Part shown: in pieces, positions 1 to 8,702 of the stretch | How positions within the stretch are numbered: the stretch's first letter is position 1 | Layout: each line of letters opens with the position of its first letter | Source: Bacteroides congonensis | GTDB lineage: Bacteria; Bacteroidota; Bacteroidia; Bacteroidales; Bacteroidaceae | Direction: 5' to 3' | Assembly: GCF_900130125.1 (NCBI RefSeq) | Contig: NZ_FQXY01000011.1 | Span: 1,492,748 to 1,556,747, forward strand | DNA length: 64,000 nucleotides | Position numbers and translations under genes: made by a program | The notes under the pieces: generated by a model | Told to the model about the DNA's origin: nothing | Databases searched by the model: none | Seen by the model: the letters and a program-made list of their open reading frames with translations, nothing else

Positions 1-856
1 TTTATCTTTTCAGTCGGGTGCCGTCTCCGGTAAGATTGATTTGAAAAAAGGAGTGCTGTTTAATTATAGCATAAACGGCAAACAACCCATTAAGCAATAT
101 CCGGAACCGGCTTTTTGGCGTGCTCCGGTTGACAATGATTTCGGGAATAAAATGCCCTGGTTGGCAGGTGTCTGGCGGACAGCACATGTGAACCGTTATG
201 TGAAGAACGTGGTTATAGAGGAAAAGAATGAAAAAGGATTGTCCATAAAGGTTGATTGGATATTAAGTGACATTCAGGTTCCTTATACAATGGAATATTT
301 GATACGTAATAATGGTTCTATTATCGTGACAGGAAGTATTGACTTGACAGGAACGAGACTTCCCGAACTTCCCCGCTTTGGTATGCGGATGGAATTGCAA
401 CAACCCTATGGGAATCTGACATATTACGGCAGAGGTCCTTTGGAAAACTATATCGACCGTTATTCAAGCTCGTTCATCGGACGATATGAGGATAAAGTCG
501 ACAATCAGTTCTATTGGTATATACGTCCACAGGAAACCGGAAATAAAACGGATGTTCGTTGGCTGGCTTTATTGAATAGTGAAGGAGAGGGAGTGAAGAT
601 TACAGGTCTGCAACCTATCGCATTTTCCGCTCTGCATTTCTCACCGGAAGACCTTGACCCCGGTTTGACCCGCAAAATGCAGCATACCATTGATATTGTT
701 CCGCAAAAGAATATTTTCCTGCATGTTGATTTGAAGCAACGCGGGTTAGGCGGCGATAATAGTTGGGGGATGTATCCACACAATAAATATCGTTTGCTTG
801 ATAAAAAATATGTTTATAGCTATATGATTGAATTGATAGAAAAGAGTTCAGATTAA
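1..856 (+). CDS. Glycoside hydrolase family 2 beta-galactosidase, C-terminal part (5' end outside window)
   Basis: The reading frame is open from the first bases of the window, so the gene starts upstream; the TTG at 41 is internal. The visible 284 residues match the C-terminal Bgal_small_N domain of LacZ-type GH2 enzymes. Motifs typical of that domain are YYGRGPLENYIDR, RPQETGNKTDVRW and GGDNSWG. The catalytic TIM barrel is not in the window, so activity on galactosides is inferred from the family. A strong terminator follows at 918-967. Its position directly before a SusR-like regulator and a SusC/D operon suggests it belongs to the same PUL and removes terminal or side-chain sugars from the imported glycan. 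Confidence 0.88.
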   Translation, partial: LSFQSGAVSGKIDLKKGVLFNYSINGKQPIKQYPEPAFWRAPVDNDFGNKMPWLAGVWRTAHVNRYVKNVVIEEKNEKGLSIKVDWILSDIQVPYTMEYLIRNNGSIIVTGSIDLTGTRLPELPRFGMRMELQQPYGNLTYYGRGPLENYIDRYSSSFIGRYEDKVDNQFYWYIRPQETGNKTDVRWLALLNSEGEGVKITGLQPIAFSALHFSPEDLDPGLTRKMQHTIDIVPQKNIFLHVDLKQRGLGGDNSWGMYPHNKYRLLDKKYVYSYMIELIEKSSD

Positions 857-917
857 GGCTGTTGTTTGAACAAGTGACAGATAAAATTTTCAATAGTATT
901 GAGTAAATAATTTCACT

Positions 918-967
918 CCTTCGTATTTGTTTATCATATACAACAAATACGAAGGGGCTACTTTTTT
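918..967 (+). terminator. Rho-independent terminator after the GH2 gene
   Basis: A perfect 14-bp stem (918-931 with 942-955) around a 10-nt loop is followed closely by a T tract at 962-967. It separates the GH2 gene from the regulator gene. Confidence 0.8.
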
Positions 968-1001
968 AAAAAAGGAATGTGCTCTTTTGGAGATTTTTAT
1001 G

Positions 1002-1009
1002 TATGTTTG
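1002..1009 (+). promoter_or_regulatory. Bacteroides -7 box (TATGTTTG) for the SusR-like regulator
   Basis: Matches TAnnTTTG. It lies 33 bases before the GTG start at 1043, which gives a short leader and supports that start. No convincing -33 box was found. Confidence 0.6.
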
Positions 1010-1042
1010 TCACATGTTTAATATGAAAGGAAGCAGTTGTAA

Positions 1043-3871
1043 GTGAAAGACACGATTAAATATCTGATTCTTATATTAATATATTTGGCTTGTGGTATGG
1101 AACTGCAAGCCCAGAATTACACATTCCGTAATGTCGTCATGTCCGATGGACTATCCGGACTGTTGGTCAATGCTATTTATAAAGATTCCGAAGGCTTTGT
1201 GTGGCTAGGGACAGATAATTGTCTCGACCGTTTTGATGGCGTGAAAGTGCGCCATTTTGAATTCCGGGGCATTGAATCAGGAAGAAAGAAACGGGTAAAC
1301 AGCGTTACAGAAACAGCCAACAAACAGCTTTGGGTAGGAAATGGAATCGGACTCTGGCGATTGAACCGTACAAACAGCCAATTGGAAAGGATTGTCCCCG
1401 AAAAGATTGATTTTGCCGTAAATACCTTGTTGGCTAATGAGGATATTCTTTATATCGGCACAGAGAAAGGCTTATTCATTCATAAAGACGGTCAATTGCT
1501 ACAGGTTCTGACTGACCGGAATATGCTTGCCGCTTGTAATAGAATCATGGATATTTGCCTGAATGAAGACAAGACCGTATTATGGCTGGCTACGGTGCAG
1601 GGACTGTATTCTTATTCACTGAAAGACGGCAAGATTGATTCCTGGCATTTTCAGGAGAATGTGCCTGAAGCCGATTATTTCCGTTGCCTTACCCGTATCG
1701 GCGAAACGCTCTATCTCGGTACAATGAGCCAAGGTGTAGTACGTTTCGATACAAAGAAGGAATCATTCTCTCATGCGGTATCTTTAGGGTGCGATGTCAT
1801 TTCCGATATTTCCAGCGATGGTAAAGGGACTGTGTATATAGCTACTGACGGTAATGGCGTCCACTTCCTTTCACACGAAGACCAACAAGTGACACGTCGT
1901 TTTTACCATGATGTCAATGATAAGGAAGGAATTCGCAGTAATTCTATTTATTCCTTACTTGTAGATGATAGAGGTGCCGTCTGGGTGGGGCATTTTCAGG
2001 CAGGACTGGATTATTCACTCTATCAGAATGGTCTTTTCCGTACGTATGCCTATCCGCCTTTGTTCAATTCGGCCAATCTTTCCATCCGTTCTTTCGTAAA
2101 CAAAGGGCAAGAGAAGGTCATCGGTTCGCGTGACGGCTTGTTTTATATAAATGAAGCTACCGGAGTAGTGAAGAGCTTTGTAAAACCCGTCTTGACCTCG
2201 GATTTGATACTGACAATCTGTTTCTACCAGGGAGAATATTACATCGGTACGTATGGTGGCGGTATGATGGTATTGAATCCGGAAACGCTGTCTCTTAAAT
2301 ATTTTGCACAAGGTGATACGGAGCTTTTCCAAAAAGGACATATCTTTTGTGTGAAACCGGATGCCAAAGGAAATCTTTGGATAGGTACTTCACAAGGACT
2401 TTTCTGTTATAACGGGCAGACCAAACAGATCAAGCACTTCACCAGTGCCAACTCCCAACTGCCGGAAGGCAATGTGTATGAAGTCAGTTTTGACTCTACC
2501 GGCAAAGGATGGATTGCTACCGAAACCGGTATGTGTATTTACGACCCGGCTTCCCAAAGTTTGCGTTCCAATGTCTTTCCCGAAGGATTCGTGAATAAAG
2601 ATAAGGTGCGTACAATCTACGAAGATGCTGAACACAACCTCTATTTTATCCGTGAGAAAGGAAGCCTGTTTACATCCACTTTAACGATGGATCGTTTTCA
2701 GAACCGCTCTATCTTTTCTACTCTTCCGGACAACTCGCTGATGTCCGTAATAGAAGATAACCAGGGATGGCTGTGGGTGGCCTGTAATGACGGGTTGCTG
2801 CGTATCAAAGAAGAGGGAGAGGAGTATGATGCTTTCACTTTCAATGATGGAGTGCCGGGGCCAACTTTTACGAATGGAGCTGCTTATAAAGATGAAAAAG
2901 GACTATTGTGGTTTGGTAACACTAAAGGACTGATTTATGTCGATCCGAAACATGTGGACGAAGTGCGTGGCAATGTTCGTCCGATCGTATTTACCGACAT
3001 ATTAGCTAATGGTGTCCCTTTTACCAGCTCCTCTTTGAAATACAATCAGAATAATTTGACTTTCTGTTTCACAGACTTTGCCTATGGTCTCCCATCTGCC
3101 TTACTATATGAGTATCGACTGGAAGGAGTGGACAAGGACTGGAAATTATTGGCGGCACAGAACGAAGTTTCTTATTACGGACTTTCTTCCGGGACTTATA
3201 CTTTCCGTGTACGCCTTCCGGGAAATGAGCAATCGGAAGCTATCTGTCAAGTGACAGTGCGTCCAATGATACCTTGGTGGGGATGGTCGCTTTCCGTTTT
3301 ATTAATCGTAGGAATTATAGCCTTTATACGGTATTATGTCTGGAAACGTATGCGTCGTTTGCATGTTTCTTCTGCTTCATTGGTTTCGGCATCATCAGCA
3401 GAAGAGGAGATACAGCAAAGAGAACAGTCTGTAGAACATCCGGAAGTAATTTCAGAGCAACAACCGTCCGTTGCTGAAGAGAAATATAAGACCAATAGAC
3501 TGACTGAAAAGGAATGTAAAGAACTTCATAAGAAACTGGTGGCTTATGTGGAGAAAGAAAAGCCATATATCAATCCTGATTTAAAAATGGGTGACTTGGC
3601 ATCTGCATTGGATACTTCCTCACATTCATTATCGTATCTCTTGAACCAGTATCTTAATCAGTCTTATTATGACTTTATCAACGAATACCGCGTTGCCCAA
3701 TTCAAAAAGATGGTAGCGGATATCCAATATTCCCGTTATACTTTGGCTGCACTGGCGGAACTTTGTGGATTCAGTTCGCGTGCCTCTTTCTTCCGTTCAT
3801 TTAAAAAAAGTACGGGGGTGACTCCGAATGAGTATATTCGTAGCATTGGTGGCACTACAAAAGAAGAGTAA
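1043..3871 (+). CDS. SusR-like membrane sensor/AraC-type transcriptional regulator (Reg_prop, Y_Y_Y, HTH)
   Basis: 942 residues from a GTG start preceded by a GAAAGGAAG stretch. It has an N-terminal signal/anchor (about 1-23, ending LQAQ), then repeated two-component-regulator propeller blades (repeated xGLWxGTxxGL-type motifs, about 30-640), a Y_Y_Y domain (about 650-740), one membrane span (about 745-770), a linker, and a C-terminal AraC helix-turn-helix (about 820-935, with GFSSRASFFRSFKKSTGVTPNEY). The histidine kinase and receiver domains of hybrid two-component systems are absent, so the layout is that of SusR rather than of an HTCS. It most likely binds a periplasmic oligosaccharide and switches on the neighbouring PUL from the inner membrane. 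Confidence 0.88.
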   Translation: MKDTIKYLILILIYLACGMELQAQNYTFRNVVMSDGLSGLLVNAIYKDSEGFVWLGTDNCLDRFDGVKVRHFEFRGIESGRKKRVNSVTETANKQLWVGNGIGLWRLNRTNSQLERIVPEKIDFAVNTLLANEDILYIGTEKGLFIHKDGQLLQVLTDRNMLAACNRIMDICLNEDKTVLWLATVQGLYSYSLKDGKIDSWHFQENVPEADYFRCLTRIGETLYLGTMSQGVVRFDTKKESFSHAVSLGCDVISDISSDGKGTVYIATDGNGVHFLSHEDQQVTRRFYHDVNDKEGIRSNSIYSLLVDDRGAVWVGHFQAGLDYSLYQNGLFRTYAYPPLFNSANLSIRSFVNKGQEKVIGSRDGLFYINEATGVVKSFVKPVLTSDLILTICFYQGEYYIGTYGGGMMVLNPETLSLKYFAQGDTELFQKGHIFCVKPDAKGNLWIGTSQGLFCYNGQTKQIKHFTSANSQLPEGNVYEVSFDSTGKGWIATETGMCIYDPASQSLRSNVFPEGFVNKDKVRTIYEDAEHNLYFIREKGSLFTSTLTMDRFQNRSIFSTLPDNSLMSVIEDNQGWLWVACNDGLLRIKEEGEEYDAFTFNDGVPGPTFTNGAAYKDEKGLLWFGNTKGLIYVDPKHVDEVRGNVRPIVFTDILANGVPFTSSSLKYNQNNLTFCFTDFAYGLPSALLYEYRLEGVDKDWKLLAAQNEVSYYGLSSGTYTFRVRLPGNEQSEAICQVTVRPMIPWWGWSLSVLLIVGIIAFIRYYVWKRMRRLHVSSASLVSASSAEEEIQQREQSVEHPEVISEQQPSVAEEKYKTNRLTEKECKELHKKLVAYVEKEKPYINPDLKMGDLASALDTSSHSLSYLLNQYLNQSYYDFINEYRVAQFKKMVADIQYSRYTLAALAELCGFSSRASFFRSFKKSTGVTPNEYIRSIGGTTKEE

Positions 3872-3877
3872 TACCAG

Positions 3878-3987
3878 TCCGGTATTTCTTTCTGTGGTTT
3901 CTTGTATGTCATTCATGTGTTTCATGTACTTCTTTCTGTGGTCTCATGTACTTCTTTCACCGGATTCATGTACTTGAATTACTCCGA
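3878..3987 (+). repeat. Degenerate 22-bp tandem array A (5 units)
   Basis: Five abutting 22-base units start at 3878, 3900, 3922, 3944 and 3966. Units 3 and 4 share the 15-base start TCATGTACTTCTTTC; unit 1 matches unit 3 at 18 of 22 positions. There are no spacers. The array begins 7 bases after the stop of the regulator gene. Two other arrays with the same period but different sequence lie at 25581-25667 and 53297-53383. Confidence 0.7.
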
Positions 3988-4096
3988 TGTCCTACATGTT
4001 TGGCTCCTTGCTTGTACTTGTTTTATTCCGACTCTCTCACTTGCATTGTTTTTATTGAGATTTGTATATATTTTATATCATATAAACAGTTGGGGT

Positions 4097-4424
4097 TTAC
4101 TGCCACTACTGCCAACTGCCACCATAGGCATATTTGACAGTACTTTTTTCCTTGTTTTTCTTTCTATTTGTTGATAATCAGGTTAGTATATTGTTTTTAT
4201 AGAATTCGTTTTTATTTTCTTTCTATCTTGAAGTCTTCTTCTTTAATACTCATGTTTTACTTATATTGTTTATATAAATTAATGATCGAGAACCCATGGA
4301 GAGTATAGGGCTATTGCAATGCGAGAAAAACGGAATAGTAATAATTACTTATATTTAGACTTTAACATACTCGGTTTTTCAAAAAAAATATGCCTATAGG
4401 TGGCAGTTGGCAGTATGGCAGTAA
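4097..4424. repeat. 39-bp inverted repeat pair flanking ~250 bp (MITE-like)
   Basis: The left arm (4097-4135) and the reverse complement of the right arm (4386-4424) agree throughout except for one single-base gap in each. The shared core is TACTGCCAACTGCCACC followed by ATAGGCATATTT. The 250 bases between are very AT-rich and code for nothing recognisable. No target-site duplication is evident at the outer edges. It may be a miniature element or a regulatory structure. Confidence 0.65.
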
Positions 4425-4630
4425 CTATGGAAGTGACTGTTCTTTATATATGTATGATATAGAGTGAGTTATGGCGTATCTGCTTGTTGGTGTACTGCCA
4501 AATGTATCATCTGTTACTGCCACTCGAAATGTTAATTTGAAAATCCTTGTATGGTAATTATTGCTTATGCTCCTTCGGGCGTTATGGAGCTATCGTAAAA
4601 AAGGTCTCCGATACTCTTCGAATAGCGCTT

Positions 4631-4662
4631 ATTGAGTCTCATTCTATAAAATGAGACTCAAT
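4631..4662. repeat. Perfect 13-bp palindrome upstream of the sigma factor
   Basis: Arms ATTGAGTCTCATT (4631-4643) and AATGAGACTCAAT (4650-4662) enclose a 6-base loop. No T tract follows, so it could be a protein-binding site or a weak RNA hairpin. Confidence 0.6.
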
Positions 4663-4774
4663 GAATTGTCTATGTAATTCTCTGATAATGAGAAATATAA
4701 TTAAAAATTAGTCTGTCTTGATGCGTTGAGATTGATATGCTCTGTTTTTCGGCTGTTATATCCGGAATCCCCTC

Positions 4775-4782
4775 TATATTTG
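4775..4782 (+). promoter_or_regulatory. -7 box (TATATTTG) for the ECF sigma factor
   Basis: Matches TAnnTTTG. Transcription would start near 4788-4790, so the in-frame GTG at 4787 cannot be the translation start and the ATG at 4814 is chosen. Confidence 0.65.
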
Positions 4783-4813
4783 CACCGTGATTAAAACCGA
4801 AAAAGATAGTATT

Positions 4814-5329
4814 ATGGAGACAACGACCCACACTTCCGACAGTATCATCACCCGTTCTTATGAAGAATATTATCAGGTGATTCTTACCTATATTACTTAT
4901 CGTATCACTCATCGTTATGAAGCTGAGGATCTGACCCAAGATGTATTTGTACGTCTGTTGGACTACAAACAGATGCTTCGTCCGGATACAGTGAAATATT
5001 TCCTGTTCACTATTGCCCGTAATATCGTGACCGACTATATCCGCCGCTATTATAAGAAGCAGGAGATAGACAGTTATATCTATGATACGATATCTACCTC
5101 AACCAATGAAACCGAAGAAAAAATTATCGGTGATGATTTAATGACAATGGAACGGACACGTCTGGCTGCCATGCCCGAACAACGTCGGTTAGTTTATACA
5201 TTGAACCGTTATGAAGACAAGTCATCTGCTGAAATAGCAGAAGAAATGCAACTCAGCCGTCGTACAGTAGAGAACCATTTATTTATAGGTCGTCGTGAAA
5301 TGCGTGAGTTCTTCAGAAAATGTATTTAA
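4814..5329 (+). CDS. ECF-type RNA polymerase sigma-70 factor
   Basis: 171 residues. Region 2 (YEAEDLTQDVFVRLLDY and IARNIVTDYIRRYYKK) and region 4 (MPEQRRLVYTLNRYEDKSSAEIAEE then SRRTVENHLFIGRREMREF) are complete. It would direct RNA polymerase to promoters of the following susCD operon. Bacteroides PUL sigma factors of this class are usually followed by a FecR-type anti-sigma gene and work with a SusC carrying an N-terminal STN domain. Here there is no anti-sigma gene and the SusC has no STN domain, so the usual trans-envelope signal path looks absent. Confidence 0.9.
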   Translation: METTTHTSDSIITRSYEEYYQVILTYITYRITHRYEAEDLTQDVFVRLLDYKQMLRPDTVKYFLFTIARNIVTDYIRRYYKKQEIDSYIYDTISTSTNETEEKIIGDDLMTMERTRLAAMPEQRRLVYTLNRYEDKSSAEIAEEMQLSRRTVENHLFIGRREMREFFRKCI

Positions 5330-5362
5330 TCTTATTTATTTAATATATAATCCTTTGTGCTT

Positions 5363-5458
5363 ATGGAAAAAGAATCAGAATCTATGAAGAGACATCTTGA
5401 TGCCTCATTTAATTTTAGAAAACAAGAAATAAATACTATTTTTAAACCTCAAATTTAA
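5363..5458 (+). CDS. 31-residue ORF between sigma factor and susC (possible leader peptide)
   Basis: ATG at 5363 opens a frame of 31 codons that ends 4 bases before the susC ATG. The peptide is charged (starts MEKESESMKRHLDAS) and resembles nothing I recognise. The tight spacing could couple its translation to susC, or it could be a chance frame or the remnant of a lost anti-sigma gene. Confidence 0.3.
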   Translation: MEKESESMKRHLDASFNFRKQEINTIFKPQI

Positions 5459-5462
5459 TTTT

Positions 5463-8400
5463 ATGAAACGAAGAGGATTAATTTTTAATTCGCGGCCTAA
5501 CAAGACAGCAGTGTTTGCGTTAGGATTAATGCTGGGACTTTGTCCTGTTTCAAAGGCATGGGCCGATACGAATATGAACGATAGCCAAGTGGTGGCGCAG
5601 GCTCAGAAGAAAGTGAAAGGTCAAGTGGTTGACGTAACGGGTGAACCTTTGATTGGCGTGAATATCAGCGTGATAGGCGGGACAGAAGGAACTATTACCG
5701 ATATTGACGGGAATTATACAATTAATTTGCCGGCAGGTGCGAAACTGAAATTCAGTTATATTGGTTATAAAGACCAAATAATAGAAGTGGGCGTCCAAAC
5801 AGTTGTCAATGTGAAAATGCAGGAAGACAGTGAAGTGTTGGATGAAGTCGTGGTAGTAGGATATGGTTCACAGAAAAAGGAGACACTGACAGGTGCGGTA
5901 ACTGTCGTTTCCGATAAAATGTTGAAGAATAAAGGAACGATGTCCAGCCCGTTGCAGGCAATGCAGGGACAGGTTCCAGGTGTTACGATTACCCGTAATT
6001 CTGCGGCTCCGGGTGATGAAAGTTGGGGGTTGAAGCTACGTGGTTCTGTTTCTGCAAATAGTGCGGAACCGTTGATTGTTATTGACGGAGTTGCTTACGA
6101 CGGTGTGAATGCATTGCGGAATATTAACCCTTCCGATATTCAGTCTATCAACTTCCTGAAGGATGCGTCAGCGGCTATCTACGGTTCGCGGGCTGCAGGC
6201 GGTGTGGTATTGGTGACCACCAAACAAGCAAAAGAAGGTAAAGCAAGAATAGAGTATAGTGGTTCATATACATATAAAATGGTAGGGTTGCAACCGGAAT
6301 TGATGACTATGAACGAGTGGGCGAATGCAGTATTGCAAACTTGTCTGAATGACGGTCAGCCCGATTCATATTCGTGGGTTAAATATGCGAAAATGGCATT
6401 GGCGAATGAAGGCAAATATATTGACTTGGATCATAGTGCCAATCCTTTTGCTCCCAGCTATTCGGATGTGATGGATTTTGTGTTTATGGATACCAACTGG
6501 CAGGATGTATTGTTCGGAAATTCTTATTCCACCCAACATGACCTGGCTATTTCTGGTGGTACGGAGAAGAATTTGTACCGTTTGTCCGTAGGATACATGT
6601 ATGATGACAGTAACCTGAAATGGGGGAATAACAACAACCAACGTTTCAACCTTCGTCTGACTAACAAACTGAAAGTCTTTGATAACTTCGCTATTGAATC
6701 TGTCATCGCTTACAATCGTCAGGATCAGGTAGCACCATCACAACTGAATAAAACGCTGACTTCCAGCTATCCGCAACCGGGGCTTCCGGCTTCCACCATT
6801 GACGGGAAACCGTATTCGTGGGGAACATGGCTGTCGCCCATCTGGTTTGCCGAGTTGGGTGGTGATAATAAGTTGAAAGTCTCTGAAATCAATATCAGCG
6901 AAAAGTTCACTTACAATATCAATAAACACCTGGATGTAGTGGCCAATCTTGGTTATAACTCCGGCGTGGCTTCACGTGACATCAAGAAGATGGCTATTAC
7001 TTCCTATAATTATGCCGGAACTCAAATAAACACGAAGGCCGACGGCTACAAACAGGAGGAATCATCTTACGAAAAAACGAGTTCACGTACTGATTTCTAT
7101 TCTATGACAGGTTATGTTGACTATCATAATACATTCGCGCAACATCATAATGTAAGTGCGATGGTCGGTGCCCAATATGAATTGAAAGAATATGATTATT
7201 TTGGTGTATCGGTGAAGGATATTCAGAACTCATTGGAAACGGTAAATGGTGCAGGGCTTGTGAACCTGACCGACAAACATGGTACGAAATGGCATGAGGC
7301 TGTGATGTCCTATTATTCCCGTTTGAATTATAATTATAAGTCTAAATACCTGTTGGAAGTAAATATGCGTTATGATGGTTCTTCCAAGTTCAAACCGGAA
7401 AACCGCTGGGACTTCTTTTACGGTATATCCGGTGGATGGCGTATTACGGAAGAAGCGTTCATGAAGAATATCAAGTGGCTGAACGATTTGAAAATTCGTC
7501 TTTCATATGGTGAAGTGGGTAATCAGAGTGGTATCGACCGTTACGACGGTACACAGTTCTATAAATTTGAATCACAGAGCGGAGCTTATATTGGTCCCAA
7601 CAAAGGTACTATCATAGATACAAACGGTAAAATCGCTTCTTTAGGACGTGAATGGGAACGCATCAAGAATTATAATCTGGGATTGGATTTCTCCTTGTTC
7701 AATTCCCGCCTTACAGGTACTGCCGAGGTATATATGAAGCGTAATGACAATATGTTGATAAACATCTCTTATCCGGGAGTTCTGGGTGATAACGCCGGTA
7801 TGTCCAACAACGGAAAGTTCAAGTCGCATGGTTGGGAAGTTATGCTGAACTGGTCTGATAAGATTGGAAAAGACTTCACTTACCACGTAGGAGGTACTTA
7901 CTCCTTCAATACCAATAAACTGACGGATATCGGTGCGGTATCAGTTTTGAAATCCGGTTTCGTTGACAAACAACAAGGCTATCCGTTGAACAGTATCTTC
8001 GGCCTGCGTTATGCCGGCAAGGCACAAACGGAAGAAGAACGCCAGAAGTACTTATATAGATTCCTTACCGGAAACACTATCGGACTGACCGAACAAAACT
8101 TCCGTCTGGGAGATAATATGTATGCCGATGTAAACAATGACGGTAAATTGGATCAGAATGACATTGTTTATCTGGGTACGGACGATCCGAAAATCTCCTT
8201 CTCATTTAATGTAGGAGCAGAATGGAAAGGTTTTGATTTGTCATTGGTTTTCCAGGGAGCTGCCAAACGTACTATTTTCCGTACGGGAGATAATAACGGT
8301 AATGAGATATGGCGCATACCGATGAAGGCATTGTACCTGAATACTTCGAATCAGTCTGTAGGTAATACATGGAGTCCTGACAACCGGGGTGCTCATTATC

Positions 8401-8699
8401 CTACATATAGTAATAAGAATGAGATTAACGACTACAACTATCAGGCTTCTTCCTGGTCGGTAGAAGATGGCTCTTACATTCGTTTGAAGAATGTGACGCT
8501 GGGATACAACGTGCCTTCTGCGTTTCTGGCTAAAACGAAGGCAATCAGTTCATGCCGTGTCTACGTAGCGGGAGCCGACCTTTGGGAATATTCTAAGATT
8601 AATGACGGCTGGGATCCGGAAGCAAGTCGCAAAGTGTCAGCCGCAGGACGTTTCCCCTTTGTCCGTACAGTGACTTTTGGATTAAATCTAACTTTTTAA
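5463..8699 (+). CDS. SusC/RagA-family TonB-dependent outer-membrane transporter
   Basis: 1078 residues. Signal peptide (about 1-36), a carboxypeptidase-regulatory-like domain (about 51-125, KGQVVDVTGEPLIGVNIS and IDGNYTINLP), a TonB-dependent plug starting DEVVVVGYGSQKKETLTGAV (about 135-260), then a long beta-barrel ending in FGLNLTF, as expected for BamA recognition. There is no STN domain before the regulatory-like domain. It imports glycan oligomers across the outer membrane together with the SusD partner 3 bases downstream. The pair is certain; the substrate is inferred from the downstream enzymes. Confidence 0.96.
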   Translation: MKRRGLIFNSRPNKTAVFALGLMLGLCPVSKAWADTNMNDSQVVAQAQKKVKGQVVDVTGEPLIGVNISVIGGTEGTITDIDGNYTINLPAGAKLKFSYIGYKDQIIEVGVQTVVNVKMQEDSEVLDEVVVVGYGSQKKETLTGAVTVVSDKMLKNKGTMSSPLQAMQGQVPGVTITRNSAAPGDESWGLKLRGSVSANSAEPLIVIDGVAYDGVNALRNINPSDIQSINFLKDASAAIYGSRAAGGVVLVTTKQAKEGKARIEYSGSYTYKMVGLQPELMTMNEWANAVLQTCLNDGQPDSYSWVKYAKMALANEGKYIDLDHSANPFAPSYSDVMDFVFMDTNWQDVLFGNSYSTQHDLAISGGTEKNLYRLSVGYMYDDSNLKWGNNNNQRFNLRLTNKLKVFDNFAIESVIAYNRQDQVAPSQLNKTLTSSYPQPGLPASTIDGKPYSWGTWLSPIWFAELGGDNKLKVSEINISEKFTYNINKHLDVVANLGYNSGVASRDIKKMAITSYNYAGTQINTKADGYKQEESSYEKTSSRTDFYSMTGYVDYHNTFAQHHNVSAMVGAQYELKEYDYFGVSVKDIQNSLETVNGAGLVNLTDKHGTKWHEAVMSYYSRLNYNYKSKYLLEVNMRYDGSSKFKPENRWDFFYGISGGWRITEEAFMKNIKWLNDLKIRLSYGEVGNQSGIDRYDGTQFYKFESQSGAYIGPNKGTIIDTNGKIASLGREWERIKNYNLGLDFSLFNSRLTGTAEVYMKRNDNMLINISYPGVLGDNAGMSNNGKFKSHGWEVMLNWSDKIGKDFTYHVGGTYSFNTNKLTDIGAVSVLKSGFVDKQQGYPLNSIFGLRYAGKAQTEEERQKYLYRFLTGNTIGLTEQNFRLGDNMYADVNNDGKLDQNDIVYLGTDDPKISFSFNVGAEWKGFDLSLVFQGAAKRTIFRTGDNNGNEIWRIPMKALYLNTSNQSVGNTWSPDNRGAHYPTYSNKNEINDYNYQASSWSVEDGSYIRLKNVTLGYNVPSAFLAKTKAISSCRVYVAGADLWEYSKINDGWDPEASRKVSAAGRFPFVRTVTFGLNLTF

Positions 8700-8702
8700 T
8701 GT

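Larger units (their letters stand above)
3988..4774. other. Long AT-rich intergenic region between regulator and sigma factor
   Basis: No convincing gene was seen in these ~790 bases; the short frames here have no family resemblance. The region holds a 39-bp inverted repeat pair (4097-4135 and 4386-4424), partial extra copies of the TACTGCCA core near 4493 and 4514, and a palindrome at 4631-4662. It may carry the control region for the sigma factor gene. Confidence 0.6.

Noticed and set aside
3878..3987. CRISPR array
   Set aside because: The 22-bp units abut without spacers, are degenerate, and no cas gene is in the window.
3902..4174. 90-codon + frame downstream of the SusR-like gene
   Set aside because: It is built from the 22-bp tandem repeats and the inverted-repeat arm; no protein-like features.
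4097..4424. Invertible promoter switch
   Set aside because: The arms do not resemble known Bacteroides invertase sites, each arm carries an indel relative to the other, and there is no clear outward TAnnTTTG box between them or a recombinase gene nearby.
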